64,000 bases of DNA, taken from positions 2,055,501 to 2,119,500 of the forward strand of contig NZ_JAVQLW010000001.1 in NCBI RefSeq assembly GCF_031822435.1, written 5' to 3'. Within the stretch, counting starts at the first letter, position 1; every line of letters begins with the position of its first letter. The stretch is from Paracoccus sp. MBLB3053 (lineage in GTDB: Bacteria > Pseudomonadota > Alphaproteobacteria > Rhodobacterales > Rhodobacteraceae). Positions 24,292-35,381 of the stretch are shown here, in pieces. The translations under genes and the position numbers were made by a program. The notes below the pieces were generated by a model. That model was not told the DNA's origin. It made no database searches and worked only from the letters and a program-made list of their open reading frames with translations.

Positions 24292-25962
24292 ATGAGTTCC
24301 GACATCGAAATCGCCCGCGCGGCGCGCAAACGCCCGATTGCCGAGATTGCCGCCAAGCTCGGAATGGGGCCGCACGATTTCCTGCCCTATGGTCATGACA
24401 AGGCCAAGATCACGCATGAATACATTGCTGGACTGAAGGGCCGCAAACAGGGCCGCCTGATCCTTGTAACCGCGATCAACCCCACCCCGGCGGGCGAGGG
24501 CAAGACGACGACCACGGTCGGGCTTGGCGACGCACTGAACCGCATCGGCCGCCGCGCCACGGTCTGCATCCGCGAGGCCAGTCTTGGCCCCAATTTCGGC
24601 ATGAAGGGCGGCGCCGCGGGCGGCGGCATGGCCCAGATCGTGCCGATGGAGGAAATGAACCTGCATTTCACGGGAGATTTCCACGCGATCACCAGCGCGC
24701 ACAATCTTCTGGCCGCAATGATCGACAACCACATCCATTGGGGCAACGAACTGCGGATCGATCCTCGGCGCGTGACATGGCGGCGGGTGATGGACATGAA
24801 CGACAGGGCGCTGCGCCAGACGACACTGGGCTTGGGCGGGCCGGCGAATGGCCATCCGCGCGAAAGTGGCTTCGACATCACTGTGGCTTCCGAAGTGATG
24901 GCCATTCTTTGCCTTGCCGATGATCTTGCCGACCTGCAGGACCGGCTGGGCAGAATCGTTATCGGCCAGACCTTCGACAAGGAACCGGTCACGGCGCGCG
25001 ATCTGGGGGCGGATGGCGCGATGACGGTTCTTTTGCGTGATGCGCTGCAGCCGAACCTCGTCCAGACATTGGAAAACAACCCTGCTCTGGTCCATGGCGG
25101 CCCTTTTGCCAATATCGCGCATGGCTGCAATTCCGTGGTGGCGACCCGGACCGCGCTGGCGCTGTCGGATTACGTCGTGACCGAGGCGGGTTTCGGTGCC
25201 GATCTCGGGGCCGAGAAATTCCTGGACATCAAGTGCCGCCTGGCGGGGCTTTCACCTGCGGCGGTCGTGCTGGTCGCGACGGTTCGGGCGCTGAAGATGA
25301 ATGGAGGCGTCAAGCGCGGCGATCTGGGGGCCGAGAACGTCACGGCCCTGAAGGACGGCTGCGCCAATCTGGGCCGCCATATCGAGAACCTTCGAGGCTA
25401 CGGCCTGCCGGTGGTCGTCGCGATCAACCACTTCACTTCGGATACCCTAGACGAGATCGCCGCTGTTCAAGAATTTTGCGCCGCGCATGATGTCCAGGCA
25501 GTTCTTTGCCGTCATTGGGCTGAGGGTGGAAAGGGCGCCGAGGAACTGGCGCGCATTGTTGCGCGCCTTGCCGAGACAGGAGAGGCAGCGTTTGCACCGC
25601 TCTATCCCGACGCAATGAGCCTGTGGCAGAAGATCGAGGCAGTCTGCAAGAAGATCTATCGCGCCGATCACGTCGAGGCCCCACCCGCCATCCACGAGAA
25701 GCTGGCCGAATGGCAGGCTGCGGGCTACGGGCATATGCCGGTCTGCATGGCCAAGACGCAGTATTCCTTCTCATCCGATCCGACGGCGCTTGGGGCGCCT
25801 ACCGGCTTCACGATTCCCCTGCGCGAGGTTCGGCTTTCCGCCGGGGCCGGGTTCGTCGTGGCCATCTGCGGCGAGATCATGACCATGCCGGGCCTTCCGC
25901 GCCATCCGGCAGCCCTACGGATCGGGCTCGACGAGCATGGTCGCGTCGAAGGGCTGTTCTGA
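24292..25962 (+). CDS. fhs: Formate-tetrahydrofolate ligase
   Basis: A 556-residue cytosolic enzyme that makes 10-formyl-tetrahydrofolate from formate, ATP and tetrahydrofolate for one-carbon metabolism. It has TPAGEGKTT at residues 65-73 (phosphate loop), [20 protein letters not shown] with the preceding GGAAG, and [17 protein letters not shown] in the C-terminal half. The length is normal for the family (about 556). An ACGGAGA site precedes the ATG. No folate riboswitch is visible upstream. Confidence 0.97.
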   Translation: MSSDIEIARAARKRPIAEIAAKLGMGPHDFLPYGHDKAKITHEYIAGLKGRKQGRLILVTAINPTPAGEGKTTTTVGLGDALNRIGRRATVCIREASLGPNFGMKGGAAGGGMAQIVPMEEMNLHFTGDFHAITSAHNLLAAMIDNHIHWGNELRIDPRRVTWRRVMDMNDRALRQTTLGLGGPANGHPRESGFDITVASEVMAILCLADDLADLQDRLGRIVIGQTFDKEPVTARDLGADGAMTVLLRDALQPNLVQTLENNPALVHGGPFANIAHGCNSVVATRTALALSDYVVTEAGFGADLGAEKFLDIKCRLAGLSPAAVVLVATVRALKMNGGVKRGDLGAENVTALKDGCANLGRHIENLRGYGLPVVVAINHFTSDTLDEIAAVQEFCAAHDVQAVLCRHWAEGGKGAEELARIVARLAETGEAAFAPLYPDAMSLWQKIEAVCKKIYRADHVEAPPAIHEKLAEWQAAGYGHMPVCMAKTQYSFSSDPTALGAPTGFTIPLREVRLSAGAGFVVAICGEIMTMPGLPRHPAALRIGLDEHGRVEGLF

Positions 25963-25965
25963 ACC

Positions 25966-26571
25966 TTGCGAGCGGACCTGCCTTTTGCGCCGCCTGGGAT
26001 GCGGATCGGGCTTCTGGGCGGATCGTTCGATCCGGCCCATGAAGGGCATGTGCACATCACCGAAGAGGCGATGCGCCGATTTCAGCTTGATCAGGTCTGG
26101 TGGCTGGTCAGTCCCGGCAACCCGCTCAAGGTGCATGGCCCTGCGCCGCTTGAGCAGAGGATCGCGGGGGCGCGGAATCTGGCGAAGAACCCGCGCATCC
26201 TCGTCACCGATATCGAGAGCCGAATCGGGACAAGGATGACGGCGGACACGATCGCGGGGCTTCAGCGCATCTATCCGCGGGTTCGCTTTGTCTGGTTGAT
26301 GGGGGCGGACAATCTTGTGCAGTTCGACCGTTGGGATCGCTGGAGCGAGATCGCATCGCGCGTGCCGATCGGGGTGATTGCGCGTCCTGGCTGGCGGACG
26401 CCCGCGCGATTTTCCCGCACCGCAAGGATGCTGTGGCGCAGCCGCATCCCTGAAACACGGGCTGGTGATCTGGCCAATTCTGTCCCTCCGGCCTGGTCCA
26501 TGATAAATGTTCCGCTGAACAAGCAATCCTCGAGTGCGATCAGGGCGCGTGCGGAAGGGAAAACCGGATGA
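25966..26571 (+). CDS. nadD: Nicotinate-nucleotide adenylyltransferase
   Basis: A 201-residue enzyme of NAD synthesis (nicotinate mononucleotide to deamido-NAD). It has GGSFDPAHEGH (residues 18-28), the GxFDPxHxGH nucleotidyltransferase motif, a WWLVSPGNPLK loop, and SSSAIRAR near the C-terminus in place of the usual ISSTxIR. The start is TTG 25966, three bases after fhs; ATG 25999 (protein MRIGLLGG) is a possible alternative. It overlaps dacB by four bases. Confidence 0.93.
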   Translation: MRADLPFAPPGMRIGLLGGSFDPAHEGHVHITEEAMRRFQLDQVWWLVSPGNPLKVHGPAPLEQRIAGARNLAKNPRILVTDIESRIGTRMTADTIAGLQRIYPRVRFVWLMGADNLVQFDRWDRWSEIASRVPIGVIARPGWRTPARFSRTARMLWRSRIPETRAGDLANSVPPAWSMINVPLNKQSSSAIRARAEGKTG

Positions 26572-28025
26572 AGCTGACACGACGGACGATGCTGGCGGGA
26601 CTGGGTGCCTGTCTTCTGCCCGGAGCATCGCTGGGACAGGTGGCCCTGACGGCGACCGGGCCCGCCTCTGGCTTGTCGGGCTTTGACCCCGAGCCGGTCA
26701 TCGACCTTGCCAAGCTCGGGGGCGAGGTGGCCTTTGCCGTGCTTGATCCGCGAAGCGGCGAGGTTCTGTCGTCCCGTCATGCCAGTCAGGCGATGGCCCC
26801 GGCTAGCACGCTGAAGATCGTGACCGCGCTTTACGCACTTGAAAAGCTGGGTGCAGACCATCGCTTCACCACGCGTATCATCAAAGACGGGGACGACCTC
26901 ATCCTGGCGGGGGGCGGAGATCCGCTGCTGGACACGGACGGCCTGGCGAAGCTTGCCGGGATGACCGTCGAAACCTGGCAGGGCCCGCCGCCGAAGCGCT
27001 TTCTTGTCTGGGGTGGGGCATTGCCCCAGATCGATCGGCTTTCGGCCTCTCAGGACGAATATCTGCCTTATAATCCAAGCCTTTCCGGCATGATCCTGAA
27101 CTTCAACCGGGTGCATCTTGGCTGGCGGCAGGGCAAGCTGATGCTGGAAGCACGGGGCAGGCAGCAATCGCCGCGGGCCTATACGATCAGCATTGGCGCC
27201 TCTGACCGGAGCCGACCGCTTTTCACCTATGACGGGTCGGGCAAGAAGGAAGCCTGGACGATTGCGCGCGGAGCCGTGGCCAAGTCGGGTTCGCGCTGGC
27301 TTCCTGTGCGCCGGCCGGAACTTTATGCGGGCGACGTCTTCCAGACCCTGTGCCGGGCCAGGGGGCTGGTGCTGCCGAATCCCGAAGTTGCAGAGCTTGC
27401 TCCTGCGGGTTCGGAAGTGGCAAAGCTACAGGGCGAACGACTGGACGAAATCGTGCGCGGCATGCTGGAGTATTCGACCAACCTGACAGCCGAGGTGATC
27501 GGGCTGGCCGCGAGCGGTGCCGCTGATCCCGTGAGTTCGGCTGTCGCGATGGAGGCATGGCTGCGCAATCTGCTGCCGGGCGAGGCGTTCACCTTCCGCG
27601 ACCATTCTGGTCTGTCCGCCGAGAATCGACTGACGGCGATGTCACTGGCGCGTCTTGTCGCGAATGAGGGTGAAGGACGCGAGCTTGCAGACCTGCTGAA
27701 GCATATTTCTTTGCGGGACGATAAGGGCAAGAAGAAGGAAAGTCCGATCACGGTTCTGGCCAAGACCGGAACGCTGAACTTCGTGTCGAACCTGTCGGGC
27801 TATGCTCGGATGCCAGATGGCCGCGAGATCGCCTTTGCGATCCTGTCCGGCGACGAGGCACGCCGGGCCGCGAGCGAAGGGCAGGAATTGCCGGATGGGG
27901 TAAGCGTCTGGACGCGCCGGTCAAAGGTGATGCAGCAGGCGCTGATCGAGGGTTGGATGGGGGCCTTGCCCGCGCAGATCGCCGCGCCCGGTGGCGCGGC
28001 GGAACCGGAAAAGGTCATCCGTTGA
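26568..28025 (+). CDS. dacB: D-alanyl-D-alanine carboxypeptidase/endopeptidase (PBP4 type)
   Basis: A 485-residue penicillin-binding protein of class C that trims peptidoglycan cross-links in the periplasm. The N-terminus (KLTRRTMLAGLGACLLPG) is a Tat-like signal. The three active-site motifs are S80-TLK83 (MAPASTLK), S303-T-N305 (YSTNLTAE) and K399-T-G401. The insert between the first two motifs is typical of PBP4. It overlaps nadD as ATGA and converges on the TerB-like gene with a gap of four bases. Confidence 0.93.
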   Translation: MKLTRRTMLAGLGACLLPGASLGQVALTATGPASGLSGFDPEPVIDLAKLGGEVAFAVLDPRSGEVLSSRHASQAMAPASTLKIVTALYALEKLGADHRFTTRIIKDGDDLILAGGGDPLLDTDGLAKLAGMTVETWQGPPPKRFLVWGGALPQIDRLSASQDEYLPYNPSLSGMILNFNRVHLGWRQGKLMLEARGRQQSPRAYTISIGASDRSRPLFTYDGSGKKEAWTIARGAVAKSGSRWLPVRRPELYAGDVFQTLCRARGLVLPNPEVAELAPAGSEVAKLQGERLDEIVRGMLEYSTNLTAEVIGLAASGAADPVSSAVAMEAWLRNLLPGEAFTFRDHSGLSAENRLTAMSLARLVANEGEGRELADLLKHISLRDDKGKKKESPITVLAKTGTLNFVSNLSGYARMPDGREIAFAILSGDEARRAASEGQELPDGVSVWTRRSKVMQQALIEGWMGALPAQIAAPGGAAEPEKVIR

Positions 28026-28029
28026 GGAT

Positions 28030-28452
28030 TTAGAGCACGCGGTGACGCGTGCGGGTCGCCAATTCGATGGCGGCGGCATGCAGGCGGTCGATTTCAAGCT
28101 GGTCGCGAATCTCGGCCAGCATCTCGGCCTCGATATCCCCGAGGCGTCCATCAGAAGCGGCGACATCGCAGGCCAGCAGGTAGGCGGTGTCAAAGAGCTT
28201 CTCGGGCAGCGAGGAACGAACGAGTCCGAAGAGCGCGTCAAGACCGTCTTCTTCCTCGAACAGCGTCATGACGGTCTGCGAGACGGCGCGAATTCGGTCG
28301 ATGTCGTAATTGGCGAAAATCGGCGTGTGATTCACGGCCCGCTCGATCGCCAAAAGCTCGGACGTGCGCAGGTTCTGGTCCGAGGCCGAGACCCCCACCA
28401 TGACCGCGACCAGAGCGTCGCAGGGCGAAAACGAGGGAAGGTTATCGGACAT
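28030..28452 (-). CDS. TerB-like (tellurite resistance family) protein
   Basis: A 140-residue helical protein that resembles the TerB/DUF533 fold. The acidic helices LLACDVAASDGRLGDIEAEML (split here as LLACDVAASDGRLG, IEAEML) carry the A-x-x-DG-x-x-x-x-E pattern of metal-binding TerB proteins. The start at 28452 (MSDNLPSFSP) has a GGAGAA site; an upstream ATG at 28506 lacks one. The exact role is unknown; TerB proteins are linked to membrane stress. It is divergent from the lysyl-tRNA synthetase gene. Confidence 0.65.
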   Translation of the reverse strand: MSDNLPSFSPCDALVAVMVGVSASDQNLRTSELLAIERAVNHTPIFANYDIDRIRAVSQTVMTLFEEEDGLDALFGLVRSSLPEKLFDTAYLLACDVAASDGRLGDIEAEMLAEIRDQLEIDRLHAAAIELATRTRHRVL

Positions 28453-28537
28453 GTCATTTCTCCGCGGGTTTTCCGGGTAATTATTGACCATTTCGCCGGG
28501 TTTCAATACGGGGAAGGCTCAGCAATGGAGACCCGAA

Positions 28538-30130
28538 ATGACCGCTCTGCGTGACGCCGCGATGAAATCCAAGGCCTGGCCCTTCGAAGAGGCACGCCGG
28601 GTGCTCAAGCGTTACGAGAAGAAGGACCCCGAAAAGGGCTTCGTCCTGTTCGAGACCGGCTACGGTCCCTCGGGCCTGCCCCATATCGGCACTTTCGGCG
28701 AGGTCGCGCGCACGACGATGATCCGCCGCGCCTTCGAGATGATCTCGGACATCCCGACGCGCCTGTTCTGCTTTTCGGACGACATGGACGGGATGCGGAA
28801 GGTGCCCGACAATGTGCCGCAGCCCGAGATGCTGCGAGAGCACCTGCAAGAGCCGCTGACCACGGTTCCGGACCCCTTCGGCGAATATCCGAGCTTTGGC
28901 GATCACAACAACGCCATGCTGCGCCGCTTCCTCGACACGTTCGGGTTCGAGTATGAGTTCATCAGCGCGACCGAGTTCTACAAGTCGGGCCAGTTCGACC
29001 AGACCCTGCTGCTTGCGGCCGAGCGTTACGACGCCATCATGGAGGTCATGCTGGCTTCGCTGCGCGAAGAGCGCCAGCAGAGCTATTCCTGCTTCCTGCC
29101 GATCAGCCCCAAGACCGGCAAGGTCCTTTATGTGCCGCTGAAGAACGTCGATGCGAAGAACGGCACCATCACCTTCGACGACGAGGACGGGGTCGAGACC
29201 ACGCTGCCGGTCACCGGCGGCAATGTGAAGCTGCAATGGAAGCCGGATTTCGGCGCCCGTTGGGCCGCGCTCGACGTCGATTTCGAGATGTATGGCAAGG
29301 ACCATTCGACCAATACGCCGATCTATGACCGCATCTGCGAGATCCTCGGCGGCCGGAAGCCCGAGCATTTCACCTATGAGCTGTTCCTCGACCAGGACGG
29401 GCAGAAGATCTCGAAATCCAAGGGCAACGGCCTGTCGATCGACGAGTGGCTGACCTATGCCGCGACCGAGAGCCTGTCCTATTTCATGTATCAGAAGCCG
29501 AAGACGGCGAAGCGGATGCATTTCGACGTCATCCCGAAGGCGGTGGACGAGTATCACCAGCAGCTGCGCGCCTATCCCGACCAGACGCCCGAGCAGCAGT
29601 TCGCGAACCCGGTCTGGCATATCCATGGCGGCAAGGTTCCGGCCTCGGACATGGTCGTGCCGTTCCAGATGCTGCTGAACCTCGCCTCGGTCGCCGGTGC
29701 CAAGGACAAGACCGGGCTCTGGGGCTTCATCCGCCGCTACGCGCCGGAAGCCAGCCCCGAGACCAACCCGACGCTGGATGCCGCCGCCGAATTCGCGGTG
29801 CGCTATTTCAACGATTTCGTCGCGCCGACCCGGACCTTCCGCGCGCCGAGCGAGGTCGAGCGCCGCGCGCTCGAGGATCTGGCTGGGCGTCTGGCCGCAT
29901 GGGATCAGCCCGCCGATGCCGAGGCGCTGCAGACCATGGTCTTCGCCATCGGCCGCGAGCATGGTTTCGAGCCGATGAAGAACTGGTTCCAGGCCCTTTA
30001 CCAGGTGCTGCTCGGCGCCGATCAGGGGCCGCGCTTCGGTGGGTTCATCGCCCTTTACGGGGTCGAGGAAACCCGCAAGCTGATCGAACGGGCCTTGGCG
30101 GGCGAGCTGGTTTCCGAACCGGCCGCCTGA
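28538..30130 (+). CDS. lysK: Lysyl-tRNA synthetase, class I
   Basis: A 530-residue enzyme that charges tRNA-Lys. It belongs to the class I family (LysK) of archaea and many alphaproteobacteria, which is unrelated to the class II LysS of most bacteria. The Rossmann signature is PHIG (residues 48-51) and the KMSKS-like loop is K290-ISKS294. The start is set by GGAGAC ahead of ATG 28538; a frame extension of 18 codons is unlikely. It is monocistronic; a GCGCGC inverted repeat after the stop (about 30151-30176) lacks a T tract. Confidence 0.95.
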   Translation: MTALRDAAMKSKAWPFEEARRVLKRYEKKDPEKGFVLFETGYGPSGLPHIGTFGEVARTTMIRRAFEMISDIPTRLFCFSDDMDGMRKVPDNVPQPEMLREHLQEPLTTVPDPFGEYPSFGDHNNAMLRRFLDTFGFEYEFISATEFYKSGQFDQTLLLAAERYDAIMEVMLASLREERQQSYSCFLPISPKTGKVLYVPLKNVDAKNGTITFDDEDGVETTLPVTGGNVKLQWKPDFGARWAALDVDFEMYGKDHSTNTPIYDRICEILGGRKPEHFTYELFLDQDGQKISKSKGNGLSIDEWLTYAATESLSYFMYQKPKTAKRMHFDVIPKAVDEYHQQLRAYPDQTPEQQFANPVWHIHGGKVPASDMVVPFQMLLNLASVAGAKDKTGLWGFIRRYAPEASPETNPTLDAAAEFAVRYFNDFVAPTRTFRAPSEVERRALEDLAGRLAAWDQPADAEALQTMVFAIGREHGFEPMKNWFQALYQVLLGADQGPRFGGFIALYGVEETRKLIERALAGELVSEPAA

Positions 30131-30266
30131 TCCGAGGTGCCGAGATGTTGCGCGCGGCCCGTTGCTGCGCGCGCATCGTTAACGAGGCTTTAATTTCGGA
30201 TCGCCAGATTCTGACCCGACCGCGCGGCCCATCGGCTCGCATGATCGGGAAAAGGGAGTATCTGGC

Positions 30267-32561
30267 ATGTCCACTGCCGTCGTTGGAAGCAAGGCGCTGA
30301 TGCCACGCGAGTTTCGGCTGGGTTTGAATCTTTGGTCGAGGACCGATGGCACGGCGAACTCACCGACCTGGGCTGGTCAGGCGAATGCGGCGATCGTACC
30401 GGCAGACGAGGATCTTGGCACCTGTCTCGAGATCCTGAAGCTCGATGAGGTGACCTCGCTTCGCTACATGAAGCAGACGCCGGTCAGTCCGGGCACCTAT
30501 CTGCGCATTTCGACACGAGTGAAGGCAGTCGCCGGGAATATTCCCGGCATCCGCGTTGCCGCCTATGCCGGGGCCTCGAACGGATCAAACATCTCTGGCG
30601 TCATTCAGGTCGGGCCGACCATCACCCCGGCCAGCTATGGAGAGGTTGTCGAGGTTTCGGCCATCGTCGGGACCGGATCGCGCGACGGTGTGGACATGCC
30701 TTGGGGGCGGACGGCCAGCTTCGGTTATTTCGGCCTCGACCTTGTTGGTGACAACAATGGCTCGATCCGGATCGAAAGCATGGTCATCGAGGATGTGACC
30801 TCTGCCTTCGTTCCGGGCATGCTTGATTGGGTGGATGTGCGCGATTTCGGTGCCCTTGGCGACGGGAAGGCCGATGATCGCGCGGCATTCGTGGCGGCGA
30901 ACCAGGCTGCGAATGGCGGGCAGATCGTGGTTCCTGCCGGAACCTTTTACATCGGCTCGGATCTGAGCCTGAGCGCGCCGGTCCGCTTTGTCGGAACGCT
31001 GAAAATGCCACGCACCGCGCGCCTGGCGCTGACGGGAAAGTTCGACTTTCCGACCTATGCTGCCGCCTTCGGGGACGAGACCGAGGGGATGAAACGCGCG
31101 CTACAGGCGCTTTTCGGCTATACCGATCACAGCACGCTCGATCTTTGCGGAAGAGCAGTTCATCTGACCGAACCGCTTCGGGTTTCGGATTTTGCACCGG
31201 GTCTGGCAAGTTTTGCAAACCGTCGCGTGATCTCGAACGGCCAGATCGCAATCGTGGCGGGAAGCGCCTGGAACAGCAAGGCGGTGAACTCGGCCATCAC
31301 TTACAATGTGAAGCAGCCGCTGCTGCTGACCGGTGTCAACAACGTTGCCCATATCGAGGTCGGCGCCAGGGTCAGCGGAAATGGTGTCGGTCGCGAGGTC
31401 TATGTCAGCGCGAAAAACGTCGGCGCGAGCACTGTCACCCTGTCTCAGCCGCTTTACGGCGGAACAGGCACCCGCGTCCTGACCTTTACCCGCGACCGCT
31501 ATGCGTTCGATTTTTCCGACATGGACCATCTTGCCCGGTTCAACTTCGACGACGTCGAATTCCTGCTTGAGGGAAATGCCAGTGGTGTCATGCTGGCACA
31601 GACCGGGACCATGAACTGTTTCCGGGATTGCTACTTCACCAGGCCGAAAGACAGGGGGATCACTTCGATCGGAACGGCTTGCCAGGGGATGCTGGTGGAC
31701 CGCTGCGAGTTCCTGTCGAACGAGATGGGAGATCTTGCCCAGAACCGGAAGTCGGTGGCGATCAACGTCAACGGCAATGACACCAAGATCCGGCACAACC
31801 GTTTCATCCGCTTTGGCCATTTCATGGTGGCGAATGGCGGCGGGCACATGATCGAAGGAAATCACTGGTTCCAGGGCGACGCGGCGCAGAATGGCGTGCG
31901 GTTTGGCGGGCTCATCCTGACCCAGACCAATGTCCAGGCGACGGTGACCGGAAACTACATCGACAACTGTTCGATCGAATGGACGAATGAGCACGATGTC
32001 CTGCCCGATTTTCAGGGCAATGCCTATTCCTTCGGGGGTCTTACCATTACGGGAAATACCTTCCTTGCCTCGAACTCGACACTAGGTTTCAACTGGCTGG
32101 TGATGAAGCCCTTCGGGACCGGGCATTTCATTCACGGGCTTGCAGTCCTGGGCAATGTCTTCAAGTCGCTCGACAACAAGATCACCCGTGTCGACAAGGT
32201 CGACACCACGCTGGCCGATCTGGATTACACGCGGATGCGCAACATCCAGTTTCAGGGAAACATGTTCAACGGCGTGCTGAACTATGTTGCGAACCCGGTC
32301 GATGTGTCCTTCACCCAAGCCAAGGCAGCGCAGCGCTGGGTCGTTCCTGTCGATGTCGCGCTGCCCTTCAACGGCTGGGCGCGGAGGGTCGAATCTGTCG
32401 TTGCGACCACGGCAATCACCAATTCAAGCAACGGCAAGGTCAGCGAGATGCCCTGGATCCAGGGCGATCTGGGCAGCAACAAGAAGCTCGTGGGTATCAA
32501 CTGGAGCACTGCGACCAAGGGGTCGATCAGCATGCGTGTTCGGATGGACACACCGAACTGA
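30267..32561 (+). CDS. Right-handed beta-helix protein (GH28-related/pectate-lyase-like fold)
   Basis: A 764-residue protein. Residues about 185-230 (WVDVRDFGALGDGKADDRAA) are the hallmark start of the pectate-lyase superfamily 3/GH28-related beta-helix. Repeats rich in Asn and Gly continue to about residue 660 (INVNGNDTKIRHNRFIRFG, TGNYIDNCS, ITGNTFLASNS). The first 180 residues form a separate beta-rich domain, and the last 90 a C-terminal cap. No signal peptide is visible, so export would need a type I or other route. It may act on or bind an exopolysaccharide; tailspike-like proteins share the fold. An AAAGGGAG site precedes the ATG. Confidence 0.75.
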   Translation: MSTAVVGSKALMPREFRLGLNLWSRTDGTANSPTWAGQANAAIVPADEDLGTCLEILKLDEVTSLRYMKQTPVSPGTYLRISTRVKAVAGNIPGIRVAAYAGASNGSNISGVIQVGPTITPASYGEVVEVSAIVGTGSRDGVDMPWGRTASFGYFGLDLVGDNNGSIRIESMVIEDVTSAFVPGMLDWVDVRDFGALGDGKADDRAAFVAANQAANGGQIVVPAGTFYIGSDLSLSAPVRFVGTLKMPRTARLALTGKFDFPTYAAAFGDETEGMKRALQALFGYTDHSTLDLCGRAVHLTEPLRVSDFAPGLASFANRRVISNGQIAIVAGSAWNSKAVNSAITYNVKQPLLLTGVNNVAHIEVGARVSGNGVGREVYVSAKNVGASTVTLSQPLYGGTGTRVLTFTRDRYAFDFSDMDHLARFNFDDVEFLLEGNASGVMLAQTGTMNCFRDCYFTRPKDRGITSIGTACQGMLVDRCEFLSNEMGDLAQNRKSVAINVNGNDTKIRHNRFIRFGHFMVANGGGHMIEGNHWFQGDAAQNGVRFGGLILTQTNVQATVTGNYIDNCSIEWTNEHDVLPDFQGNAYSFGGLTITGNTFLASNSTLGFNWLVMKPFGTGHFIHGLAVLGNVFKSLDNKITRVDKVDTTLADLDYTRMRNIQFQGNMFNGVLNYVANPVDVSFTQAKAAQRWVVPVDVALPFNGWARRVESVVATTAITNSSNGKVSEMPWIQGDLGSNKKLVGINWSTATKGSISMRVRMDTPN

Positions 32562-32587
32562 GCGTCCTTTTCCTCTGCAATCATCAG

Positions 32588-32614
32588 CCCTCGGATGCGC
32601 CTTTCATCCGGGGG
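32588..32614 (+). terminator. Hairpin after the beta-helix gene
   Basis: CCCTCGGATG (32588-32597) pairs with CATCCGGGGG (32605-32614), with one G-T pair and a seven-base loop. Only a weak T stretch follows. Confidence 0.5.
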
Positions 32615-32617
32615 TTA

Positions 32618-33043
32618 CTGCACTTTAGGGCATTGCTGAAATCGGAGCCGGTTCGATAACCACGGCGTCATGGCTGTGAGAAACTGTCGCGGTGGCTGTC
32701 GGCTGCGCCTCGACCGGGTCGCCGGACGGGTGCTGCCGTTGCAGAAAGTTTCTTGCATAACCCCCAGTTTTCTCATGTTAATCGGCCATCTGGCAAACGG
32801 CGCCATTCGTTCGCTTGCCTGCGCGATCGGACGAAATGTCGTGCAATCCGAGGTTGTGCAACTGTCAAATATTTACAATTTCATGCGCGACCAAGTGAAT
32901 TAATTTACAAAATTATCATTTATAAAAAATCATTTACTGAAAGTGCGTTTGATGTTTTAACATTCCCGAAATTGGTGCTCTGCAAATTCTGGCGTCGGGG
33001 AGGCGCGTTGCGCAGGGCGCTTCTGGGAATGGAGGAAGCCCGC
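32618..33043. other. Long leader/promoter region of acs
   Basis: No gene is supported. The first 140 bases have normal GC. From about 32870 to 32965 the sequence is strikingly AT-rich, with the word ATTTAC occurring three times. This is the probable promoter and upstream element of acs. A short palindrome, AGAAA-G-TTTCT, lies near 32742. The acs ribosome site GGAGGA is at 33031-33036. Confidence 0.5.
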
Positions 33044-34999
33044 ATGTCCGTCGAAAGTACCGCCAAACACCCGATTCCCGCCGGGTTCGAGGACGCATTG
33101 CTCAAGCCGGCGGATTATTCCCGCATGTATGAAGAATCCGTGTCTGACCCGGATGCATTCTGGGGGCGTGAAGGCAAGCGGCTGGATTGGATCCATCCGT
33201 ATAGTGTGGTCAAGAATGCCGACTTCACCATGGGTAAGGTTTCGATCAAGTGGTTCGAGGACGGTATTCTGAACGCCTCGGTGAACTGCATCGACCGCCA
33301 TCTGCCGACCCGCGCCAACCAGACGGCAATCATCTTCGAGCCGGATGACCCGAACGCGCCCGCGCGCCACATCACCTATGCCGAGCTTTCGGACAAGGTG
33401 AACCGGCTGGCCAACGTGCTGCTGAGCCAAGGCGTCATGCGTGGCGATCGTGTCGTGATCTACATGCCGATGATCCCCGAGGCGGCCTATGCCATGCTGG
33501 CCTGCGCCAGGATCGGCGCGATCCATTCCATCGTCTTTGCCGGCTTCTCGCCCGATGCTCTGGCGAACCGGATAAATGACTGCGGTGCGAAGCTGGTCAT
33601 CACCGCCGATACCGCCCCGCGCGGCGGGCGCCGGACCGCGCTCAAGTCGAATGCCGACGCGGCCTTGCTGCATTGCTCGGATCGGGTGCGTTGCCTCGTG
33701 GTCAAGCATACCGGCGACCAGACGACCTGGATCGACGGTCGCGACGTGGACGTGCTGCGCCTGATGGATGAAGTCAGCCCGGATTGCCCGCCGCGGCCTA
33801 TGAATGCCGAGGACCCGCTCTTCATCCTGTACACTTCCGGCTCGACCGGAAAGCCCAAGGGCGTCGTGCATTCGACGGGCGGCTATCTGGTCTATGCCGC
33901 GATGACGCATCAATACGTCTTCGACTACAAGGACGGAGATATCTTCTGGTGCACCGCCGATGTCGGCTGGGTCACCGGCCACAGCTACATCGTATACGGC
34001 CCCCTTGCGAATGGCGCGACCACCGTCATGTTCGAGGGCGTGCCCACCTGGCCCGATGCCGGTCGTTTCTGGGCGGTTTGCGACAAGCACAAGGTCAACC
34101 AGTTCTACACCGCGCCGACGGCCATACGTTCGCTGATGGGGCAGGGCCCGGAATGGGTCGACAAATACGATCTGTCGAGCCTGCGTGTCCTGGGCACGGT
34201 GGGCGAGCCAATCAACCCCGAGGCCTGGGTCTGGTATGATCACCATGTGGGCAAGGGGCGCTGCCCGATCGTGGACACATGGTGGCAGACCGAAACGGGC
34301 GGTCACATGATCACCTCGATCCCCGGCGCGATCGAAACCAAGCCCGGATCGGCCACGTTGCCCTTCTTCGGGGTCAGTCCCGAGGTGCTGGATGCGCAGA
34401 CCGGCGAGATCCAGAAGGGCAATGGCGTCGAGGGCGTGCTTGCGATCGCTGAGAGCTGGCCGGGCCAGATGCGCACGGTCTGGGGCGATCACCAGCGCTT
34501 CATGGAGACCTATTTCCAGCAATATCCGGGCTATTATTTCACCGGCGACGGCTGCCGCCGCGACGAGGATGGGTTTTACTGGATCACGGGCCGCGTCGAT
34601 GACGTGATCAACGTCTCGGGCCATCGCATGGGTACGGCCGAGGTGGAAAGTGCGCTTGTCGCCCATGAGAAGGTCGCCGAGGCAGCCGTGGTGGGCTATC
34701 CGCATCAGCTGAAGGGGCAGGGCATCTATGCCTATGTGACGCTGATGAACGGTGTCGAACCCAGCGACGATCTGCGCAAGGAGCTCGAGATCTGGGTCCG
34801 GACCGAGATCGGGCCGATTGCCAAGCCCGACCTCATCCAATGGGCGCCGGGACTTCCCAAGACCCGCTCGGGCAAGATCATGCGCCGCATCCTGCGCAAG
34901 ATAGCCGAGAACGATTACGGCAGTCTTGGTGATATTTCGACCCTGGCCGAACCGGCCGTCGTAGACGAACTGATCGAGAACCGGATGAACCGGATCTGA
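33044..34999 (+). CDS. acs: Acetyl-CoA synthetase
   Basis: A 651-residue AMP-forming enzyme that activates acetate to acetyl-CoA. The start is ATG 33044 (protein [10 protein letters not shown]) with GGAGGA ahead; the open frame extends far upstream but through AT-rich non-coding DNA. It has the P-loop-like [11 protein letters not shown] (residues 263-273), the WWQTETGG motif, [13 protein letters not shown] and the acetylation-site lysine K611 in [10 protein letters not shown]. The length equals that of E. coli Acs. It heads a module with an acetate-type symporter. Confidence 0.96.
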   Translation: MSVESTAKHPIPAGFEDALLKPADYSRMYEESVSDPDAFWGREGKRLDWIHPYSVVKNADFTMGKVSIKWFEDGILNASVNCIDRHLPTRANQTAIIFEPDDPNAPARHITYAELSDKVNRLANVLLSQGVMRGDRVVIYMPMIPEAAYAMLACARIGAIHSIVFAGFSPDALANRINDCGAKLVITADTAPRGGRRTALKSNADAALLHCSDRVRCLVVKHTGDQTTWIDGRDVDVLRLMDEVSPDCPPRPMNAEDPLFILYTSGSTGKPKGVVHSTGGYLVYAAMTHQYVFDYKDGDIFWCTADVGWVTGHSYIVYGPLANGATTVMFEGVPTWPDAGRFWAVCDKHKVNQFYTAPTAIRSLMGQGPEWVDKYDLSSLRVLGTVGEPINPEAWVWYDHHVGKGRCPIVDTWWQTETGGHMITSIPGAIETKPGSATLPFFGVSPEVLDAQTGEIQKGNGVEGVLAIAESWPGQMRTVWGDHQRFMETYFQQYPGYYFTGDGCRRDEDGFYWITGRVDDVINVSGHRMGTAEVESALVAHEKVAEAAVVGYPHQLKGQGIYAYVTLMNGVEPSDDLRKELEIWVRTEIGPIAKPDLIQWAPGLPKTRSGKIMRRILRKIAENDYGSLGDISTLAEPAVVDELIENRMNRI

Positions 35000-35007
35000 C
35001 AGCAAAG

Positions 35008-35047
35008 GGAGATCGCGCCCGTGGGAGGAGAGCCGGGCGCGATCTCC
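35008..35047 (+). terminator. Large inverted repeat after acs
   Basis: GGAGATCGCGCCC (35008-35020) and GGGCGCGATCTCC (35035-35047) are perfect 13-base arms around 14 bases. No T tract follows, so it may reduce read-through from acs or protect its mRNA end rather than stop transcription fully. Confidence 0.55.
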
Positions 35048-35120
35048 ACTCTATCCGGCCGAAGCCGCCGAGGTCGGACACGCGAAAGGCGGCGCATTTA
35101 TCACAGGGAGGAACGGGGGC

Positions 35121-35378
<258 letters not shown>

Positions 35379-35381
35379 GCC

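Noticed and set aside
28481..29962. Long - strand open frame antisense to the lysyl-tRNA synthetase gene
   Set aside because: Codon-bias shadow of a well-supported gene.
32618..32800. Possible insertion-sequence remnant
   Set aside because: Short frames on both strands have no transposase motif and no terminal repeats could be paired.
32980..33000. Sigma-54 promoter before acs (TTGGTGC...GC)
   Set aside because: The distance between the GG and GC elements is too short for a -24/-12 promoter.
32957..35005. Long - strand open frame antisense to acs
   Set aside because: Mirror of the acs codon pattern; acs motifs are unambiguous.
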